This document shows positions 63,670 through 64,000 of a stretch of DNA of 64,000 nt, one piece after another. A model generated the notes under the pieces. It ran no database searches, was not told where the DNA came from, and was given only the letters and a program-made list of their open reading frames with translations. Source of the stretch: Pseudomonadota bacterium. GTDB lineage: Bacteria > Pseudomonadota > Gammaproteobacteria > Xanthomonadales > Xanthomonadaceae. Both the position numbers and the translations under genes were made by a program. The stretch spans positions 1-64,000 of the forward strand of contig JAEWGI010000045.1 of the NCBI GenBank assembly GCA_023388355.1, in the 5' to 3' direction. How positions within the stretch are numbered: position 1 is the first letter of the stretch; each line of letters begins with the position of its first letter.

Positions 63670-64000
63670 GTGCCGTTCGGCTACAGCGCCCTGTACGGCG
63701 GCGTGCCTGGCGGGCAGCCCGAACTGGGGCGGGTGCCGAAGGCGAACGTCGGCCCGCTACCGGTGCCCGATGCGCTGTCGGACCCGCAGGTGCCGGTCCT
63801 GTCCGACAGCCTGCCCGCCGCCTGCCAGGCCGCGACCAATGCCGGCACCAGGCAGGGTTCGAGCGTGGCGATCTTCGGCGCCGCCCCGGCCGGCTGCATG
63901 TCCGCGGCCTGCGCGCGCATGCCCGGCAAGGGTCGGCTGGCGCCGGAGGCGATCATCTCCCACCGCTTGAAGCCGGCCGACGCCGCGGAAGGCTGGCGGA
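63670..64000 (+). pseudogene. remnant of a zinc-dependent alcohol dehydrogenase, Rossmann core deleted
   Basis: The open frame from 63670 to the window end reads as two separated pieces of a medium-chain zinc alcohol dehydrogenase. The first is [39 protein letters not shown], then [20 protein letters not shown] (start of the nucleotide fold). It jumps within a few codons to [18 protein letters not shown], which in intact proteins lies about 150 residues further on. The N-terminal catalytic zinc region is also absent. With no start codon and a missing coenzyme domain it is a decayed fragment. Confidence 0.75.

Noticed and set aside
63681..63956. Minus-strand 91-residue open frame
   Set aside because: Antisense to the alcohol dehydrogenase remnant, whose plus-strand reading has clear family sequence.

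Overview
The window is a high-GC (about 70%) chromosomal segment. Its gene content (pcm-tolC-waaA-lpxL, an opgH/opgD pair, an EcfK/PknS-like pair, GTAGGAGCGGCTTCAGCCGCGA-type repeats, TAnnnT -10 boxes with very short leaders) fits a Xanthomonadaceae/Lysobacteraceae gammaproteobacterium such as Lysobacter or Luteimonas. This assignment is by recall of gene families, not by a search.

Layout. 1-4.1 kb: leucine genes leuC-leuD-leuB on the minus strand (leuB runs off the window) with a divergent LysR regulator; these look pseudomonad-like and leuB/leuD are poorer in GC. 4.3-11.6 kb: RND pump and membrane-fusion protein, divergent TetR, then a Pcm-like methyltransferase and TolC. 11.6-16.7 kb: envelope genes (waaA, lpxL-like acyltransferase, O-antigen-ligase-like protein, glycosyltransferase, small zinc-finger protein). 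16.9-30.1 kb: mainly housekeeping genes (YceI lipoprotein, nitroreductase, ELM1-like, EF-hand, fatty acid desaturase, ABC ATPase, mutM, ECF sigma plus Ser/Thr kinase, tdk, rep, acid phosphatase). 30.1-31 kb: a gene-free stretch with a candidate small RNA or terminator, a 35-bp tandem repeat, a dispersed repeat and a candidate operator.

31-50.5 kb is the most unusual region: a type III secretion locus. On the minus strand it runs fliO-like, sctV, sctD, needle-like gene, sctI, J, K, L, N, O, P, followed by small unrecognised proteins. Divergently it runs histidine kinase, FixJ-type regulator, sctQ, R, S, T. No secretin (sctC) or sctU is present. A 16-bp dyad close to CTRGGGY-NN-RCCYCAG precedes several transcription units of this locus, and I did not notice it elsewhere. 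It is a candidate operator for the encoded FixJ-type regulator. SctR carries a low-complexity insertion of roughly 125 residues, and the locus contains two sets of paralogous small proteins.

50.5-57.5 kb: a kinase with an N-terminal DNA-binding domain and C-terminal TPR region, converging on a five-gene envelope operon (LpoB-like, YcfL-like, unknown, COG3014-like, unknown). 57.7-64 kb: opgH and opgD for osmoregulated periplasmic glucan synthesis, oligopeptidase A, and a degraded zinc alcohol dehydrogenase at the edge. A dispersed paired-palindrome repeat (REPIN-like) occurs six times, once in frame inside the RND pump gene.
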